Assembly: GCA_002349565.1 (NCBI GenBank)
Contig: DEDN01000026.1
Span: 1 to 26,175, forward strand
DNA length: 26,175 nucleotides
Direction: 5' to 3'
From: Alphaproteobacteria bacterium UBA2903
GTDB lineage: Bacteria > Pseudomonadota > Alphaproteobacteria > CAAGCB01 > CAG-977
The notes beneath the pieces were generated by a model that did no database searches, had not been told where the DNA came from, and worked only from the letters and a program-made list of their open reading frames with translations. How positions within the stretch are numbered: position 1 is the first letter of the stretch; each line of letters starts with the position of its first letter. This document shows positions 15,167-22,872 of this stretch, piece after piece. A program made the position numbers and the translations under genes.

Positions 15167-16420
15167 ATGCATTTAAAAGATTTGAAAAAGAAATCTCCCG
15201 CCGAACTGTTAAGCTTGGCTGAAGAAATGGGCGTTGAAAACGCTTCAACCATGCGCACGCAAGACTTGACGTTCGCAATTTTGAAACAAGTGTCCAAAAA
15301 CGACGAAGTTTTGATGGACGAAGGCGTTATTGAAGTCATGCCCGACGGATTCGGCTTTTTGCGTTCGCCGCAATCGAACTATCTGGCGGGATCGGACGAT
15401 ATTTACGTTTCCCCGTCTCAGGTCAAAAAGTTCGGTTTGCGCACGGGCGATACGGTCGAAGGCGAAATCCGCGCCCCCAAGGACGGCGAGAAGTACTTTG
15501 CGCTTGCCAAAATCTCCAAAGTCAACTTTACCGATCCCGAAAACGTTCGTTTTCGTATCAATTTCGACAATCTGACGCCGTTGCACCCGACGGAAAAGAT
15601 TAAAATGGAAAACGATTTGGACAACAAAAATATGACGTCGCGCATCATCGACTTGATTTGTCCGCAGGGCAAAGGACAGCGCGGCATGATTGTCGCTCCG
15701 CCCCGCACGGGTAAAACGGTGATGCTGCAAAACATCGCCCACGCGATTACGCAGAACAATCCCGAAATCTATCTGATTGTGCTGTTGATTGACGAACGTC
15801 CCGAAGAAGTAACGGAAATGAGCCGTTCAATTAAAGGCGAAGTTATCAGCTCGACCTTTGACGAACCCGCTTCCCGTCACGTCCAAGTCGCCGAAATGGT
15901 CATCGAAAAAGCCAAACGCTTGGTCGAACACAAGCGCGATGTCGTGATTTTGCTGGATTCCATTACCCGCTTGGCGCGCGCGTACAACACGGTCGTTCCC
16001 AGTTCGGGCAAGGTTTTGACAGGCGGCGTCGACGCGAACGCTTTGCAGCGTCCCAAACGCTTTTTCGGCGCGGCGCGCAATATCGAAGAAGGCGGTTCTT
16101 TGACCATTATCGCCACCGCTTTGATTGACACGGGATCGCGCATGGACGAAGTCATCTTTGAAGAATTCAAAGGAACGGGCAATTCGGAAATCATCTTGGA
16201 CCGCAAAGTGTCCGACAAGCGTATTTTCCCCGCGATTGACATCACCAAATCCGGCACGCGCAAGGAAGAATTGCTGGTCGATAAAAACACGCAGTCGAAA
16301 ATGTGGGTCTTGCGCCGTATTCTGATGCCGATGGGCGCGGCGGACGCCATGGAATTTTTAATGGAAAAGCTGAAACAGTCGAAAAACAACCACGACTTTT
16401 TCGAAGCGATGAATTCTTAA
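15167..16420 (+). CDS. rho: Transcription termination factor Rho
   Basis: The product is 417 residues, standard length. Rho is a hexameric RNA-dependent ATPase/translocase that ends untranslated transcripts. The N-terminal Rho-N region starts MHLKDLKKKSPAELL, and the cold-shock-like RNA-binding domain includes GFGFLRSP (61-68). Walker A is APPRTGKT (177-184); the LLIDERPEEVTEM segment (about 207-218), Walker B VVILLDSITRLARAYN and the R-loop region RPKRFFGAARN follow. The start lies in a region without an obvious ribosome site, but the N-terminal residues match the family. It is immediately right of the proposed oriC and is followed by a strong intrinsic terminator. Confidence 0.98.
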   Translation: MHLKDLKKKSPAELLSLAEEMGVENASTMRTQDLTFAILKQVSKNDEVLMDEGVIEVMPDGFGFLRSPQSNYLAGSDDIYVSPSQVKKFGLRTGDTVEGEIRAPKDGEKYFALAKISKVNFTDPENVRFRINFDNLTPLHPTEKIKMENDLDNKNMTSRIIDLICPQGKGQRGMIVAPPRTGKTVMLQNIAHAITQNNPEIYLIVLLIDERPEEVTEMSRSIKGEVISSTFDEPASRHVQVAEMVIEKAKRLVEHKRDVVILLDSITRLARAYNTVVPSSGKVLTGGVDANALQRPKRFFGAARNIEEGGSLTIIATALIDTGSRMDEVIFEEFKGTGNSEIILDRKVSDKRIFPAIDITKSGTRKEELLVDKNTQSKMWVLRRILMPMGAADAMEFLMEKLKQSKNNHDFFEAMNS

Positions 16421-16452
16421 AAAAAACATCGGATACGTTTGTTCAAAAATTT

Positions 16453-16478
16453 AAAGGCGGGAGATTTTCCCGCCTTTT
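16453..16478 (+). terminator. Intrinsic terminator after rho (bidirectional)
   Basis: A 10-bp perfect stem, AAAGGCGGGA (16453-16462) with TCCCGCCTTT (16468-16477), encloses a GATTT loop and runs into T residues. On the minus strand the hairpin also ends with a T-rich run, so it can serve the convergent XRE gene. The same 27-base sequence, 16453-16479, recurs at 19200-19226. Confidence 0.92.
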
Positions 16479-16501
16479 CTGTTCTTTTCCCGTTGAGAAT
16501 A

Positions 16502-16867
16502 TTAATCTTGATTGGCGCCAGTCGTATCCGAGCGCGCCAATGCCAAAGAAATATCGATTTGCTTGGCAATCAAAGTCAGCGTCTTTTCATCGCAATCGCG
16601 CAGACGGTCGATAATATGAATCAGCGGCAGATTCAGCGCTTTGTCGTATTCGCGTTCCGCCGTCAAATCCGCAAACGAAATATCCAGCACATCCATAATC
16701 GCCAACAGCGTGGACAGCCGCGGATCGGCAATACCGCGTTCAATGTTTGAAATCGTATTGATCATCTTGCCCGCTTCGGAAGCCAAGTCAAACTGATTCA
16801 ACCCTTTCAGTTTTCTGAACAGGGCGATTTTCCGACCGATTGATTTTAAAGTTTCTTGCTTGTCCAT
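16502..16867 (-). CDS. XRE-family transcriptional regulator
   Basis: The product is 121 residues. An N-terminal lambda-repressor-type helix-turn-helix spans about 11-68, with LNQFDLASEAGKMINTISNIERG as the DNA-contacting region. The C-terminal 50 residues are helical and may dimerise. The start has AGGA about ten bases upstream. It is divergent from the lipoprotein gene at 16989, and the 121-bp gap holds three AATGTG-containing repeats, one over the lipoprotein promoter's -10. It may therefore regulate itself and the divergent operon. Targets are inferred from position only. Confidence 0.9.
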   Translation of the reverse strand: MDKQETLKSIGRKIALFRKLKGLNQFDLASEAGKMINTISNIERGIADPRLSTLLAIMDVLDISFADLTAEREYDKALNLPLIHIIDRLRDCDEKTLTLIAKQIDISLALARSDTTGANQD

Positions 16868-16884
16868 AGGTGTAGTTTCCTATT

Positions 16885-16958
16885 TTAATGTGGATTCAAA
16901 CACCCTGTTAAAATGTGTAATTTCATATTTACAAATCGGATATACATATTATAATGTG
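16885..16958. repeat. Three TTA-rich AATGTG repeats in the divergent promoter region
   Basis: TTAATGTG (16885-16892), TTAAAATGTG (16908-16917) and TTATAATGTG (16949-16958) share the core AATGTG in the same orientation. The last overlaps the predicted -10 of the rightward operon. They are candidate operators for the adjacent XRE regulator, although AT-rich promoter DNA can produce such motifs by chance. Confidence 0.4.
16928..16955 (+). promoter_or_regulatory. Sigma70-type promoter of the island operon
   Basis: TTTACA (16928-16933) and a perfect TATAAT (16950-16955) are separated by 16 bp. The predicted start near 16962 leaves a short leader containing TAGGAGGG before the ATG at 16989. This is one of the strongest promoter matches in the window. 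Confidence 0.65.
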
Positions 16959-16988
16959 TTTAGTTCGATGTTTTTAGGAGGGTGAAAT

Positions 16989-17447
16989 ATGAAAATCAAA
17001 ACAGCAGTTTGTTTATTGCCGCTTTTGGCGTTGGCTGGATGCGGGGAAAACAATTCGGCGCCGTTGTGCAACGGAACTGACAATTTGGCTTCATCTATGA
17101 CGGAATGGTTGAATGAGGCTATGGCCAAAGAAGACAGTGGCGCAAAAAAATACCCTGTTAAAGTTATCGGACTTGACGGCTTTCTGGAATATAAAACCGT
17201 TCCAACGTTTATGGGAACAACGCTGTACAATGATTACAAAAACAGCCGCGTTTGTTCAGCAACTCTTAATGTCGATTTTACACCGAATGGAGATGAACGA
17301 AACATTGAACAAATTGGAACGCGTTATCAAATCTACACCGTGAAGGTCGGCGATGAAGAAAATATTATGACGGGTATATCGGGCTACGATATGGACGAAT
17401 TGGGCAAAGACGGCGTTAAAAAGCTGATTGAAGTGCTGAAAAAATAA
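16989..17447 (+). CDS. Small predicted lipoprotein of unknown function
   Basis: The product is 152 residues. The leader ends with the canonical lipobox LAGC (C18), so the protein is probably membrane-anchored in the envelope. Two further cysteines occur in the mature part, at LCNGTD and SRVCSATL, and could form a disulfide. No family is recognised. A strong AGGAGGG ribosome site precedes the ATG. It is the first gene of the AT-rich island operon, 12 bp ahead of the next lipoprotein gene, and is divergent from an XRE regulator. Confidence 0.8.
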   Translation: MKIKTAVCLLPLLALAGCGENNSAPLCNGTDNLASSMTEWLNEAMAKEDSGAKKYPVKVIGLDGFLEYKTVPTFMGTTLYNDYKNSRVCSATLNVDFTPNGDERNIEQIGTRYQIYTVKVGDEENIMTGISGYDMDELGKDGVKKLIEVLKK

Positions 17448-17459
17448 GGAGAAAAAGAA

Positions 17460-18338
17460 ATGAAAAAAGTAATATTGCTTTCTTTACTGGCGCTGACGAC
17501 GGGATGCACGCTTAACCCCATACTGTCTGCGCCGTATGAAGTTCGCTATTTTAAAGCGGATAGCTACAAAGATCATGAGCAATTTAAAACAATATGTTCA
17601 TCAGCAGGAATTATTACCAGTGGCGTATCTAATTTCGGTGGAGATTTGAAAATTGATTTCTTAAGTACCCAAGCTTGGTATTACAAAATGCCGATAGACG
17701 GTGTTGTGTCTATTAATAAAGATACGCCGTATTACATCTTTGCCAAATCAAAAGACAAAACATACAGCTACCTTTCAAAAACAGAACCCGCTTCAAGATA
17801 TGCGGATATATACAATCCTGTAGAAATCCGCACAGAAGATTTGTCTACATGCACATTTACCGAAAAAGCTTATAAGGTACTGAAACAAAAAGAAAAAGAC
17901 AAAGCGAACAAAGCCGCTAAAATCGCAGAGCAAAAAGAAGCCGCCAAAGCTGCCGCGGAAAAACGCGCGGCTGAAAAAGAAGCCGCCAGAAAAAATAACA
18001 AGATTTTGACAAAATACGGAAAACCGCTTTGCGAACCATATGAAGCTGGCGATAGCGATGAAGCGAAGATGTTATTTTATGACGTCACCGAAAAAAAGAA
18101 AAACTGCCTGTTTATAAAAAACTTTAAAATTTCTCAAACAGTCAGTGAAGGTTTTCTCGCATACACAACTAATGGCTTTCGAGGTCAAGAAGGTCCGTAT
18201 TTTATCGTGAAAAACAAAGACGACAACGATATTGTCGACGATGAAGAAATTTTAGGGCTGTTTGAATACATCGGAACATATTCTTACGATTCGGTGATGG
18301 GACCCAAAAAAGTCTTGAAATTCAAACATGTGAGGTAA
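17460..18338 (+). CDS. Predicted lipoprotein with alanine/lysine-rich coiled coil
   Basis: The product is 292 residues. A signal sequence ends in TTGC (C16), a slightly unusual lipobox with threonine at -3. A globular part, about 25-135, precedes a strongly charged Ala/Lys/Glu coiled-coil-like stretch, about 138-185 (AAKAAAEKRAAEKEAARKN), and a C-terminal domain of about 105 residues. No family is recognised. The ribosome site AAGGAG precedes the ATG. Base composition is clearly low: in the three rows 17581-17760 I count 61 G/C of 180 (34%), against 41 of 60 at 25201-25260 in parB. This suggests separate ancestry from the housekeeping genes. Confidence 0.78.
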   Translation: MKKVILLSLLALTTGCTLNPILSAPYEVRYFKADSYKDHEQFKTICSSAGIITSGVSNFGGDLKIDFLSTQAWYYKMPIDGVVSINKDTPYYIFAKSKDKTYSYLSKTEPASRYADIYNPVEIRTEDLSTCTFTEKAYKVLKQKEKDKANKAAKIAEQKEAAKAAAEKRAAEKEAARKNNKILTKYGKPLCEPYEAGDSDEAKMLFYDVTEKKKNCLFIKNFKISQTVSEGFLAYTTNGFRGQEGPYFIVKNKDDNDIVDDEEILGLFEYIGTYSYDSVMGPKKVLKFKHVR

Positions 18339-18342
18339 GAAA

Positions 18343-18618
18343 ATGGCAAAGAAACCTGCAAAGAGGACAACGGGCGTTTGTCCGAAATGTAAAAAAGTCG
18401 TGCCGTGTTCTATGATTCTTGAAAACATTGTTGCATTATTTGGCATTATTTCGTTTGCTACAGTATTTGTAATAACTGGTGACTTTTCCCTTGCTATTGC
18501 CGGCGGATTTATCACATTGATTGTTTTTCGAATTTTTGCCGGTATATTCGGCTACAAATGCGACTACTGCGGTTCACGGGTTAAAAAAGTAAGGCGAGGC
18601 TATGACAAAACATTTTGA
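18343..18618 (+). CDS. Small zinc-ribbon membrane protein
   Basis: The product is 91 residues. Two CxxC pairs (CPKC near 14-17 and CDYC near 74-77) flank two hydrophobic segments, about 26-44 and 48-68. The cysteine knuckles could form one zinc ribbon only if both ends face the same side, which the two-helix hairpin allows. The basic C terminus is KKVRRGYDK. It starts four bases after the upstream lipoprotein stop and overlaps the next gene by 17 bp. No specific function can be assigned. Confidence 0.75.
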   Translation: MAKKPAKRTTGVCPKCKKVVPCSMILENIVALFGIISFATVFVITGDFSLAIAGGFITLIVFRIFAGIFGYKCDYCGSRVKKVRRGYDKTF

Positions 18619-19195
18619 ACGGCGGGCGGATATTCCCACTCCGACATACGCTATCATTACCGAAGACGTTAAAGCGGACGGAAAAGCACCCAATCATTAC
18701 GCCGCACAGGAAGAAGCTGTAAACAGGGTTTTCAAGGATTATCCCAAAAACGACGACTTGGTTGAAATTTTAATCAAGGTCTGCGTTTTAAACGATTTTT
18801 ACAGCACGAATATCCTGTCCGCGTTCAAAATGGCGCAACATATTTTCGATCTGAAAATCGACAGCCGTTTGGCGGCTAAAGACTTGACTGTGGTCAACGA
18901 TATCGCGCTTTTGAACGTTGACAACGGCAAAATGCGCAATTTCTATTCCTTTGCGACAAAATATTGCTGTCATCAAAATCAGGACGCTTATCCGATTTAC
19001 GATTCTTATGTCGCGCGGTTGCTGACTTACTATGCGCAAGTCGACAAATTCGACACGTTCAAACCGCAGGATTTGCGAAATTATCCGCGTTATTGCGAAG
19101 TGCTTCATAATTTTCGAGCTTATTACAAGTTGAACAAAATCAGTTTGCGGGAATTGGATGCGTATTTGTGGCGGTTGGGTAAAAAGGTTTTCTGA
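18602..19195 (+). CDS. Conserved-looking hypothetical protein, possibly HhH-GPD-like
   Basis: The product is a 197-residue soluble, mostly helical protein with no signal peptide. The best-conserved-looking block is FYSFATKYCCHQNQD followed by AYPIYDSYVARLL (about 119-145). The P-I-x-D-x-x-V-x-R-L pattern resembles the catalytic-aspartate segment of helix-hairpin-helix DNA glycosylases (the D-x-H-V-x-R type), but a clear HhH hairpin is not obvious, so this is only a structural guess. It overlaps the zinc-ribbon gene by 17 bp and ends just before the second copy of the rho-type terminator. Confidence 0.7.
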   Translation: MTKHFERRADIPTPTYAIITEDVKADGKAPNHYAAQEEAVNRVFKDYPKNDDLVEILIKVCVLNDFYSTNILSAFKMAQHIFDLKIDSRLAAKDLTVVNDIALLNVDNGKMRNFYSFATKYCCHQNQDAYPIYDSYVARLLTYYAQVDKFDTFKPQDLRNYPRYCEVLHNFRAYYKLNKISLRELDAYLWRLGKKVF

Positions 19196-19199
19196 CAAA

Positions 19200-19225
19200 A
19201 AAGGCGGGAGATTTTCCCGCCTTTT
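19200..19225. terminator. Bidirectional intrinsic terminator, identical to the rho terminator
   Basis: The same 10-bp stem and GATTT loop as at 16453-16478 occurs here between convergent genes, with A-rich DNA on the left and T-rich DNA on the right. It can terminate both the 18602 gene (plus) and the flavodoxin gene (minus). Identity with the first copy spans 27 bases, 19200-19226. Confidence 0.92.
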
Positions 19226-19232
19226 CAAATTC

Positions 19233-19844
19233 TTACAATCCGTTAATCCATGCCGCGATTTTGGCGTTGACCGCCGCGTCGTATTCTTTGCCCATATTGT
19301 TAAACGACGCGTCGGGCAGGATTTCCGCATTTTTGGTCAGAGCCTCAACATCCTGCAAAAACGTGCCGCGGTTGCTTCCCTGTGTGGAAAAGAACGCGAC
19401 TTTCGTCCCTTGAAAATCCGCCTGTTCCAAAAACGACAGAACGGGTGTCGCCGCCGTGTACCACCAAACGGGCGAGCCGACAAAAACGACGTCGTATCCC
19501 GTCAAATCGGGCAGCTGCTTCAAAGCGGGATATTTTTTCGTTTTCAGCTGGTCTTTGACCGTTAAATGCAGTTTCGCCCCTGTCGGCAAAGGTTTCGCTG
19601 TTTCCAATCCGAAAATATCCGCGTTCGTCATTGTTTGGATTTTATCGGCGATTTCTTTGGTGTGTCCCGTCAGCGAGTAATACACAACCAAAACCCTGCC
19701 CAAATCTTTTTTGATTTCGGCGGATTTTCCAGCGTATTGCGCCATTTCACGCTTGTTCGCCGCGGATACGCGGTACAAGTGCCGCAATCCCGCCGCTCCC
19801 GCGACAACAACAGCCAAAAGCAAAATATATAAAACGTATTTCAT
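19233..19844 (-). CDS. Membrane-anchored flavodoxin-like protein
   Basis: The product is 203 residues. An N-terminal hydrophobic segment, about 4-20, may be an anchor or signal. The flavodoxin fold begins near residue 50 with VLVVYYSLTGHTKEIA, where SLTGHT is the FMN-phosphate loop; GSPVWWYTAATPV forms the isoalloxazine-side loop and FFSTQGSNRG follows. It probably carries FMN and acts in electron transfer or quinone/disulfide reduction at the membrane; the substrate is unknown. Its ATG shares one base with the hisB stop (TAATG), so the two are likely co-transcribed although no pathway link is known. Confidence 0.88.
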   Translation of the reverse strand: MKYVLYILLLAVVVAGAAGLRHLYRVSAANKREMAQYAGKSAEIKKDLGRVLVVYYSLTGHTKEIADKIQTMTNADIFGLETAKPLPTGAKLHLTVKDQLKTKKYPALKQLPDLTGYDVVFVGSPVWWYTAATPVLSFLEQADFQGTKVAFFSTQGSNRGTFLQDVEALTKNAEILPDASFNNMGKEYDAAVNAKIAAWINGL

Positions 19845-20431
19845 TACAAAGCCCCTTTTGTCGAGGGCAGAACATCCCTCGCCCTTTCATCAAATTCGAC
19901 CGCGTGGCGCAAAGCGCGCGCAAACGCCTTGAAACACGATTCTACAATATGGTGCGAATTACCGCCATATAAGCTTTCGACGTGTACCGCCGCCCTTAAA
20001 TTGTCCGCAACGGCGACAAAGAATTCCTTGAACACTTCGGTATCGACTTCGCCGACTTTTTCGGTCGGAAAAGTGACGTTCCAAACGCATACGCCCCGCC
20101 CGCTTAAATCCAAAACGCAGCGGCTCAAGGCTTCATCCATCGGAATACACGCCGCGCCGTAGCGGTTGATGCCTTTTTTGTCGCCCAAAGCGCGCGCAAA
20201 CGCTTGCCCCAAAACAATGCCGACGTCTTCGACCAAGTGGTGCGCGTCGACTTCCAAATCGCCGTGCGCCGTGATTTTCAAATCAATCAAGCCGTGTTTT
20301 GCCAGTTGAGCCAGCATGTGATCGAAAAACGCGCAACCTGTATTGATGTCGTATTTTCCCGTGCCGTCCAAATTGATATCGACTTTGATTTCGGTTTCCG
20401 CGGTGTTGCGTTCCAAAACGGTTTGACGCAT
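19844..20431 (-). CDS. hisB: Imidazoleglycerol-phosphate dehydratase
   Basis: The product is 195 residues, the monofunctional bacterial form. It dehydrates imidazole glycerol phosphate to imidazole acetol phosphate in histidine synthesis. Metal-binding motifs are present: FFDHML (35-40), DAHHLVED with H64, H65, E68 and D69, and GNSHHIVES. I chose the ATG at 20431 because AAAGGA is eight bases upstream and the family begins near this residue; the start at 20455 would add eight residues over the ribosome site. It is divergent from hslV, as in many Alphaproteobacteria, but is followed by a flavodoxin instead of hisH-hisA-hisF. Confidence 0.97.
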   Translation of the reverse strand: MRQTVLERNTAETEIKVDINLDGTGKYDINTGCAFFDHMLAQLAKHGLIDLKITAHGDLEVDAHHLVEDVGIVLGQAFARALGDKKGINRYGAACIPMDEALSRCVLDLSGRGVCVWNVTFPTEKVGEVDTEVFKEFFVAVADNLRAAVHVESLYGGNSHHIVESCFKAFARALRHAVEFDERARDVLPSTKGAL

Positions 20432-20510
20432 TGCTTTTTTCCTTTCTTTCGGCAAAAATCTGTTTTAAACCATCTTAAAGTCAAAAAGTTAACAAGGAGT
20501 CTTTAAAATT

Positions 20511-21041
20511 ATGGAATCTTGGCGCGGAACAACGATTCTTTGCGTGCGCAAGGACGGACAAACGGTCATTGCGGGCGACGGACAAGTTACTTTCGGCAAC
20601 ACCGTGTTGAAAAGCAATGCCAAAAAAGTCCGCCGTTTGGGCGACGGAAGCATTATTGCGGGCTTTGCGGGCGCAACCGCCGACGCTTTCACGCTGTTTG
20701 AGCGGCTGGAAGCCAAAATCGACAAGTATTCGGGACAGTTGACCCGCGCATGCGTCGAACTTGCCAAAGATTGGCGCACCGACCGGTATTTGCGCAAACT
20801 GGAAGCGATGATGATTGTCGCCGACAAAGACATCACCCTTGTTTTGACGGGAAACGGCGACGTGCTGGAACCGCAAAACGGCGTTATCGGCATCGGATCG
20901 GGCGGCGCGTTCGCTCAAGCGGCGGCTCTGGCTTTGGTCGACGGCGACAAATCCGCCGAACAAATCGTTGAAAAAGCGATGAATATCGCCGCCGACATTT
21001 GCATTTACACCAATCACAACATCATTACGGAAAAACTATGA
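20511..21041 (+). CDS. hslV: ATP-dependent protease peptidase subunit HslV
   Basis: The product is 176 residues. HslV is the proteasome-like threonine peptidase of the HslUV (ClpQY) protease. The N terminus MESWRG-TTILCVRKDG indicates removal of six residues to expose T7 as catalytic Thr1. GDGQVTFG and IGIGSGGAFAQAAALAL are family signatures. AAGGAG lies about 11 bases upstream of the ATG. It overlaps hslU by ATGA. Confidence 0.98.
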   Translation: MESWRGTTILCVRKDGQTVIAGDGQVTFGNTVLKSNAKKVRRLGDGSIIAGFAGATADAFTLFERLEAKIDKYSGQLTRACVELAKDWRTDRYLRKLEAMMIVADKDITLVLTGNGDVLEPQNGVIGIGSGGAFAQAAALALVDGDKSAEQIVEKAMNIAADICIYTNHNIITEKL

Positions 21042-22342
21042 GCACACTTTCACCCCGCGAAATCGTCGCCGAACTGAATCGTCACATTATCGGACAAGAA
21101 GACGCCAAACGCGCCGTCGCCGTGGCTTTGCGCAACCGCTGGCGCCGCCGTCAGCTGCCCGCCGCTTTGCGCGAGGAAGTCGTGCCGAAAAATATCCTGA
21201 TGATTGGTCCCACGGGGGTCGGCAAGACGGAAATCGCCCGCCGCTTGGCAAAGCTGGCTCAAGCCCCCTTTATTAAGGTCGAAGCGACGAAGTTTACGGA
21301 AATCGGCTATGTCGGACGCGATGTCGAAAGCATCATCCGCGATTTGATCGAAATTTCGCTGACCATGACGCGCAAAACAATGCGCGAAGCCGTTAAACCT
21401 CAAGCCCGCGCCAAAGCCGAAGAACGCGTTTTGGACGCTCTGGTCGGAACAAACGCGGGAGCTGAAACGCGCGAAAAGTTCAAAAAAATGCTGGAAAGCG
21501 GCGATTTGAACGACCGCGAAATCGAAATCGAAGTGCAGGAAGCGCCGAACAACACTTTGCCGACATTCGACGTTCCGGGCATGCCGGGCGCTCAAATGGG
21601 TATGTTTTCGCTCAGCGACCTGTTGGGCAAAGGTGTTTCTTACAAAAAGAAAAAGCTGACCGTCAAAGATTCTTACGATGTTTTAATCACCGAGGAAAGC
21701 GACGCCCTCATCGACGATGACAAAGTCGTCAAAACGGCGATTGAAGCCGTGGAAAACAATGCAATCGTCTTTATCGACGAATTTGACAAGATTTGCGGCA
21801 GAAGCGAAGGCAAAAATCCCGATATTTCCCGCGAAGGCGTTCAGCGCGACCTATTGCCGCTGATTGAAGGCACTACCGTTCCGACCAAGCACGGATTGGT
21901 CAAAACCGACCATATTCTGTTTATCGCATCGGGGGCTTTTCATGTGGCGAAACCGTCCGATTTACTGCCCGAATTACAAGGAAGACTGCCGATTCGCGTC
22001 GAATTGAAAGCGTTGACGAAAGACGACTTTTATCAAATTCTGACCGAACCCGAAGCCAACCTTGTCATGCAGTACAAAGAGCTGCTGAAAACCGAAAATG
22101 TAACGCTGGAATTCGATGACGATGCTTTGCGCGAAATCGCCGCTTTGTGCGCCGAAGTAAACGAAAGCGTCGAAAACATCGGCGCGCGCCGATTGCATAC
22201 GATTTTGGAAAAATTGCTGGAAGACATCAGCTTTGACGCTTCGGAACGAAACGGAGAAATCATAACGATAACGAAACAAATCGTGCGCGACAAGGTCGGA
22301 GAGCTGGCTCAAACATCGGATTTGTCAAAGTTTATCTTATGA
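21038..22342 (+). CDS. hslU: ATP-dependent protease ATPase subunit HslU
   Basis: The product is 434 residues. This AAA+ unfoldase caps HslV and feeds it substrates. Walker A is GPTGVGKT (57-64), Walker B is VFIDEFDKI, and the pore/sensor region has GYVGRDVESIIRDL. The C terminus LSKFIL is the type that inserts into HslV to activate it. I chose the ATG at 21038 because it makes ATGA with the hslV stop and gives the family N terminus STLSPREIV; the ATG at 20999 lies inside hslV. A chromate-transporter gene overlaps its end by ATGA. Confidence 0.98.
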   Translation: MSTLSPREIVAELNRHIIGQEDAKRAVAVALRNRWRRRQLPAALREEVVPKNILMIGPTGVGKTEIARRLAKLAQAPFIKVEATKFTEIGYVGRDVESIIRDLIEISLTMTRKTMREAVKPQARAKAEERVLDALVGTNAGAETREKFKKMLESGDLNDREIEIEVQEAPNNTLPTFDVPGMPGAQMGMFSLSDLLGKGVSYKKKKLTVKDSYDVLITEESDALIDDDKVVKTAIEAVENNAIVFIDEFDKICGRSEGKNPDISREGVQRDLLPLIEGTTVPTKHGLVKTDHILFIASGAFHVAKPSDLLPELQGRLPIRVELKALTKDDFYQILTEPEANLVMQYKELLKTENVTLEFDDDALREIAALCAEVNESVENIGARRLHTILEKLLEDISFDASERNGEIITITKQIVRDKVGELAQTSDLSKFIL

Positions 22343-22872
22343 AAACTTTACTGCTGCTGTTTTGGGGATTTTTTAAAATCGGCGCGTTTACATTCGGCGG
22401 CGGCTATGCCATGATTCCGTTGATTAAAGCGGAACTGGTCGATAAACAAAAGTGGGTTGACGAAGGCGATTTTTACGACACCATCGCCGTCGCTCAATCG
22501 TCCCCCGGACCTTTGGTTGTTAATATGGCTGTGTTTCTGGGGCTGAAAATCGCGAAATTTCGTGGCATGGTCATGGCGACTCTCGGTGCGACTTTGCCGT
22601 CGTTCATAACGATTTTGTGGATAGCGATTTTGTTCCAAAACTTTCAGCATAACCCGTACGTCATCGCGGCGTTCAAAGGGGTTAAACCCGCCGTTGTCGC
22701 GCTGATTCTGGTTCCGGCTTGGTCTATGGCGAAAAAATCGCAAATTAAGGGATTAACGCTGTTAATTCCCGTACTGATAGCCGCGGCGGTTGCTTTTTAC
22801 AAAGTGTCGCCGATTTTATTTATCGTCGCCGCCATGATTGTCGGCAATTTGGCATACGGGCGGAAAAAATGA
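22339..22872 (+). CDS. Chromate transporter family protein, first half-size subunit
   Basis: The product is 177 residues with about five or six hydrophobic segments. Motifs FGGGYAMIPLIKAELV and SSPGPLVVNMAVF are those of the CHR (ChrA) superfamily. It is a single-domain, short-chain member; such proteins usually come as a coupled pair that together equal one two-domain ChrA. The true substrate, chromate or another anion, is uncertain. It starts in the hslU stop (ATGA) and overlaps the second subunit by ATGA. Confidence 0.92.
   Translation: MKTLLLLFWGFFKIGAFTFGGGYAMIPLIKAELVDKQKWVDEGDFYDTIAVAQSSPGPLVVNMAVFLGLKIAKFRGMVMATLGATLPSFITILWIAILFQNFQHNPYVIAAFKGVKPAVVALILVPAWSMAKKSQIKGLTLLIPVLIAAAVAFYKVSPILFIVAAMIVGNLAYGRKK

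Noticed and set aside
20423..20451. TTGACG near the hisB start as an hslV promoter -35
   Set aside because: No acceptable -10 hexamer is found 16-18 bp downstream, and the motif lies in hisB codons.
20999..21037. hslU start at 20999
   Set aside because: It lies inside hslV and adds a non-family sequence; the coupled ATG at 21038 gives the conserved N terminus.
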